This document shows, one piece after another, positions 60,756 to 64,000 of a stretch of 64,000 nucleotides of DNA. The DNA comes from DAOPKN01 sp035391225 (GTDB lineage Bacteria; Thermotogota; Thermotogae; MWEM01). The notes under the pieces are model-generated. The model saw nothing but the letters and a program-made list of their open reading frames with translations, was not told where the DNA came from and searched no databases. The position numbers were made by a program, and so were the translations under genes. The first letter of the stretch is position 1; the number at the start of each line of letters is the position of its first letter. Location: contig DAOPKN010000007.1 of the NCBI GenBank assembly GCA_035391225.1, positions 29,990-93,989 on the forward strand, read 5' to 3'.

Positions 60756-61970
60756 TCAGCGCAGCATCGCCAGAACCTCCGGCAAGTTCTCCAAGCCCAC
60801 CTTGAAGCGCGGGGTTTTCTTCTTCCCGCCCGCTCCCCATTGCCCGGGGGTTTTGAGTCCAGACCCCGTGAGCACCAGCACAACCTTTTCGCTTCCGGTC
60901 CAAAACCCCTTTCCAGATAGCGAAAGCACGGCCGCAAGTCCTACCGCGCTCGCGGCCTGCACCAAGAACCCATTTCGGGCCAGCATCTTGCGGGCGTAGT
61001 GGATTTCTTCCTCGGAGACAGCCTCGCACAACCCCCCGTTCTTTTGCAGCATACGTAACACCGCGTTACCGCTTGGGGGATGGGGATTTTCAATCGCATG
61101 TGCAACGGTGTGCGGATTGGCTTCCCGCTGGATGCGGGGACTTTTTTGGGCAAATGCTCGCCAAATGGGGGCGCACCCTGCCGCCTGCGCGCACACCATC
61201 ACGGGGATTTTGGTGGCATACCCGGAAGCCTTGAGTTCGCGGAAGCCCTTCTCGATCCCACGGATATTCCCCCCTGCACTGGTGGGAACCACCACGTAAT
61301 CGGGTACCTCTCCGCCCAGTTGCTCGAACAACTCGAAGGCAAGCGTCTTGTAGCCTTCCACCCGGAACGGGGCATCCGAGTTCATGAAATACACACCTGC
61401 CTTCTCCCCCAACCGCAGGCTCTCCTGGAAAACCATGTCGTACGCGCCGTCCACTTCCACCAGAACCGGCGAAAACTCCTCGATGGCGCGCAATTTACCT
61501 TCTTCCATTCCCGCCCGTACCAGCACCACCGTTTTGTGCCCAGTAAAAGCGCCGTACGATGCAACGGACATCGCCATGTTCCCCGTGGATACCGTGCCAA
61601 TCGTGGAAAAACCGAGCCACTGTGCATGACACAACGCGGTTACCGTACCACGGTCCTTGAAGGACCAACTGGGATTGGTGGTTTCGTTCTTCAAAAACAA
61701 CGCTCCGGTTCCCGCCTGCTGGCGGAGCGATGGAACCTCCACCAGTGGGGTGTTGCCTTCTCCCATGGAAAGTGCGCCCATCTTTTCCCCGACGAAAGCC
61801 GGAAAAAAGGAAAGGTACCGTTTCCAGGGCGCGCTCGATTTGCCGCCCAACGGCATCTTTCCCCGTATGAGGGGAAGTTCCAAGGGTTCACCGCATTCCG
61901 GGCATCGGAACAGGGGTTGGTTCCAGGGCAGCCCTTGGGAACACCGTGAACAAATGAATTCCGCGATCAT
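60756..61970 (-). CDS. thrC: Threonine synthase-like PLP enzyme
   Basis: A 404-residue PLP-dependent enzyme of fold type II. An N-terminal zinc ribbon has CSRC and CPEC, then GEGNTPLVEVPSL, the PLP lysine in NPSWSFKDRG and TVSTGNMAMSVASYGA, the glycine loop VPTSAGGNIRGI and VLTGSG near the end. Threonine synthase makes threonine from O-phosphohomoserine. The zinc-ribbon layout is common in thrC of many bacteria; cysteate synthase or a related lyase cannot be ruled out, and no other threonine gene is near. The ATG at 61970 lies five bases after the upstream gene. Confidence 0.8.
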   Translation of the reverse strand: MIAEFICSRCSQGLPWNQPLFRCPECGEPLELPLIRGKMPLGGKSSAPWKRYLSFFPAFVGEKMGALSMGEGNTPLVEVPSLRQQAGTGALFLKNETTNPSWSFKDRGTVTALCHAQWLGFSTIGTVSTGNMAMSVASYGAFTGHKTVVLVRAGMEEGKLRAIEEFSPVLVEVDGAYDMVFQESLRLGEKAGVYFMNSDAPFRVEGYKTLAFELFEQLGGEVPDYVVVPTSAGGNIRGIEKGFRELKASGYATKIPVMVCAQAAGCAPIWRAFAQKSPRIQREANPHTVAHAIENPHPPSGNAVLRMLQKNGGLCEAVSEEEIHYARKMLARNGFLVQAASAVGLAAVLSLSGKGFWTGSEKVVLVLTGSGLKTPGQWGAGGKKKTPRFKVGLENLPEVLAMLR

Positions 61971-61975
61971 CCCCA

Positions 61976-63286
61976 CTACTCGCCTTGCGAATGGGAAGGC
62001 ATCAAATCCTCCTGCGAAAACACCCGGGAAGGTGTGGAGAGGTAGAGGGAAGACCCTCCTTGCTGGTGTTGGAACAGCACTTCCGCGAACACCCCCAGGA
62101 ACGTGGCGGAAAAGGGTGGGAAAGAGGCTCGGAAAAGTACATCCCCATTCTCCTGTCGTACCTTGGTTGCGGGAATGGGTTCCCAACGTGCAGAGCGGAA
62201 ATCCATCGCATCCGACGATGCCACCCATAGTGTTACCCCCAATGCCTTGTAGGGGGCTCCCCCCTCCAGTGGCAAGAGCTCCAGGCCATCCGCTAACCAG
62301 GTGTTTCGGAAACTGGGAAGAGTCTGCTGGTTCTCCACCGCATCCAGCATGGCCTGCATGGCGAGCAAGGGACGGAACACTTCCCCCCCGTGCCCTTCGT
62401 TGGGCACGTACAGCATGTGGGAATAACCGGGCAGCTGGTCCAGGTAGGGCTGCCAGGACAGAAGATGCCAGTAGGGATCGTTGCTTCCCACCACCATGAT
62501 CTTGGGCAGGTCCAGCGCCTGCCGGGAAAGGTAGGGATCCACGATTTGGAGCAACGACTCGCTTTCCGGCAGCGTGAACAGTTCCGTGAGGCCCCGGCGC
62601 ACGTAGGGCGCTATCTTGTAACTGGGTCCCGCGTAGTACGCGTCCTGCAACTGCAACTGTTCGGGGAAATTCAAGAAATCGAACGCCATGGGAACGATGC
62701 CCTTCACGCGATCGTCCACCGTGGCGGTGAGAAAGGTGGTCCATCCCCGCTTGGATCCCCCCGAAAGAACGAAACGCTGGATGCCATACTGTTGCTCCAT
62801 CCAGTTCATTGCCTGCACCACGCTGGCAACCATCGGAACCAGCAAGGGCCAACTGCCATCGCCTGTTTCCAGGAACCGCAGGAACGTTTCCGCAATCAGG
62901 TCGTCCTCGCGCCAGCCTTTGAACAACGGCTGGTTGGGCACGTCGAAAAGAACGCTGGCAAAAACCCCCCGCGTGGAAGACAGCGAGTACAAGATGTCGC
63001 CCAGTTCTTCCTCGATGCCGTAGTCACCGGTGATGAAAATCAACGCGGTATGCACACTGCCCGTGGAAGGAACCGAGAAGAGGAGGTGGTTCTCCCAGGG
63101 GATATCTTTCCAGAGAACGGTTTGCAGAAGCGTGTGCTGCAAACGGGGATCGGGGTAGTCGCGTGACGCCGCCTGCACTTCCTGCACCCCATCCAGCAAC
63201 TGTTCCACCTGCACGGACAACACCGTGGAGAACGCCGATACCGCGACCAACGCTAACAAAACAAAGAACCAACGAAACTTTCGCAT
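61976..63286 (-). CDS. PqaA-like secreted alpha/beta-hydrolase
   Basis: A 436-residue protein. A signal peptide (MRKFRWFFVLLALVAVSAFS) is followed by a domain resembling PhoPQ-activated pathogenicity-related proteins: ALIFITGDYGIEEELGDI, the nucleophile elbow FVLSGGSKRGWTTFLTA (GxSxxG), MAFDFLNFP and IMVVGSNDPYWHL, LYVPNEGHGGE with the likely catalytic aspartate and histidine. The last 130 residues form an added beta domain. The substrate is unknown. It lies between a sugar permease and the threonine synthase-like gene on one transcript. Confidence 0.8.
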   Translation of the reverse strand: MRKFRWFFVLLALVAVSAFSTVLSVQVEQLLDGVQEVQAASRDYPDPRLQHTLLQTVLWKDIPWENHLLFSVPSTGSVHTALIFITGDYGIEEELGDILYSLSSTRGVFASVLFDVPNQPLFKGWREDDLIAETFLRFLETGDGSWPLLVPMVASVVQAMNWMEQQYGIQRFVLSGGSKRGWTTFLTATVDDRVKGIVPMAFDFLNFPEQLQLQDAYYAGPSYKIAPYVRRGLTELFTLPESESLLQIVDPYLSRQALDLPKIMVVGSNDPYWHLLSWQPYLDQLPGYSHMLYVPNEGHGGEVFRPLLAMQAMLDAVENQQTLPSFRNTWLADGLELLPLEGGAPYKALGVTLWVASSDAMDFRSARWEPIPATKVRQENGDVLFRASFPPFSATFLGVFAEVLFQHQQGGSSLYLSTPSRVFSQEDLMPSHSQGE

Positions 63287-63334
63287 TTTTCCAACCCTCC
63301 ATTTCCTGCAGTGTATGCTATCCACCGACACGCA

Positions 63335-64000
63335 TTATCCCTTTACCGACCCGGCCATCAACCCCTGGATGAAGTACTTCCCCAGGAAAATGTACACCAG
63401 TAGCGTGGGAAGGGCTGCCACCAGAGCACCTGCCATCTGCAAGTTCCACTGCACCACCTGGCTGCCCGCAAGGTTCACCAACGCGACGGTAATGGGTTGC
63501 TTCACCGGGTCACTGGTGATGGTCACCGCGAACAGGAACTCGTTCCAGATATTGGTGAACTGCCAAATGATCGCCACCACGAAAGCCGGGATGGACAACG
63601 GGAAAAGAATGCGGAAGTACGCCTTGAACATTCCCGCACCATCGATACTCGCGGCTTCCAGCATTTCATCCGGCACTTCCATGAAGTAGTTCCGGAAGAT
63701 CAAGCTGGTGATGGGAAGACCGTACACCACGTGGGCAAGGATCAATCCCCAGATCTTGCCGTACAAACCGATTTTCTGCAGGAACTGGATCAACGGGAAG
63801 AGGATGCTCTGGTAGGGGATGAACATGCCGAACAGGATCAGCATGAAAACGATGTTCACACCACGGAAGCGGATTTTCGAGAAGATGTACCCGTTGATGG
63901 AACCCAGCACGCAGGAAAAGAACGTGGCAGGGATCACCAGCAAAAAGCTATTCTTGAGATTGGGGCCCAAGCGGGAGAAAGCGGCAATGAACCCTTCCAG
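63335..64000 (-). CDS. Carbohydrate ABC transporter permease, MalG type (partial)
   Basis: The last 221 codons of an inner-membrane permease; the beginning lies beyond the window. Four or five helices, the EAA loop MLEAASIDGAGMFKAYFRILFPLS and the tail GLMAGSVKG are those of MalG/UgpE-type subunits. It belongs to a second sugar importer, distinct in sequence from the one at 23781. Partner genes should follow past position 64000. The 48 bases to the PqaA-like gene hold no clear signal. Confidence 0.92.
   Translation of the reverse strand: MEGFIAAFSRLGPNLKNSFLLVIPATFFSCVLGSINGYIFSKIRFRGVNIVFMLILFGMFIPYQSILFPLIQFLQKIGLYGKIWGLILAHVVYGLPITSLIFRNYFMEVPDEMLEAASIDGAGMFKAYFRILFPLSIPAFVVAIIWQFTNIWNEFLFAVTITSDPVKQPITVALVNLAGSQVVQWNLQMAGALVAALPTLLVYIFLGKYFIQGLMAGSVKG

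Noticed and set aside
60756..62852. The threonine synthase frame extended to 698 codons
   Set aside because: The first 294 codons lie opposite in frame to the PqaA-like gene on the same strand and look like an out-of-frame reading; the zinc ribbon after the ATG at 61970 is the natural N-terminus.

Overview
The window looks like chromosome of an anaerobic, fermentative, Gram-negative-type (diderm) bacterium with a GC content in the mid-50s by eye and almost no spacer DNA. Supporting features are an [FeFe] hydrogenase, an electron-transferring flavoprotein (Etf) with a flavin dehydrogenase, two LptF/LptG-type permeases, sugar ABC transporters and no respiratory chain genes. Several proteins (a short adenosylhomocysteinase, a SecA with an insertion in its first nucleotide-binding domain, a divergent PurH, a separate GlyS) recall Thermotogota. 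However, arginine is written mostly with CGN codons and a tRNA-Arg(GCG) is present, unlike Thermotoga, so I leave the phylum open. I see no CRISPR array, transposon, prophage or other mobile element.

Layout. 1-1067: end of an ABC-2 permease, HU, tRNA-Val. 1079-8526 (minus): ahcY-purH-pheS-pheT-queD-mrpF-like-fur. 8679-9554: a DUF89 protein, divergent from ahcY across a perfect palindrome. 9551-18665 (minus): a coiled-coil protein, glmM, uvrA, a DUF47 protein, mazG and uvrB, a cell-envelope and genome-maintenance run. 18751-21338: a GNAT-DUF501 fusion, a phospholipase D-like protein, tRNA-Arg and tRNA-Ser. 21559-24605: a sugar ABC importer with a hairpin between the binding-protein and permease genes. 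24833-28975: hydrogenase, an orphan PstS-like protein and a fucose-isomerase-family protein. 29056-40646: a membrane protein with a BREX-type P-loop ATPase, secA, prfB, lspA running without a stop into glyS, a GIY-YIG protein, ftsW/rodA and a HEAT-repeat protein. 40653-47523 (minus): a DtxR-family regulator, galE, rarA, uvrC and two LptF/LptG proteins. 47626-51162 (minus): HAD phosphatase, RNase P RNA, an EamA exporter, a sigma factor and a coupled membrane protein. 51166-54798 (minus): a two-subunit molybdenum hydroxylase without a flavin subunit, and a nitrilase-fold protein. 55018-60753: murQ, a MurNAc/GlcNAc kinase, etfB, etfA, a D-lactate dehydrogenase-type flavoprotein and a site-2 protease. 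60756-64000 (minus): a threonine synthase-like protein, a PqaA-like secreted protein and a sugar permease cut by the window edge.

The most interesting region is 55018-60753. MurQ releases D-lactate from MurNAc-6-phosphate, and the same tightly overlapping operon encodes an Etf/dehydrogenase set in the order of the electron-confurcating lactate dehydrogenase of acetogens. I infer a route that recycles or eats peptidoglycan amino sugars and recovers the electrons of the lactyl group. Many promoters share an extended -10 element of the form TGTGGTATAAT or TATGGTAAAAT.
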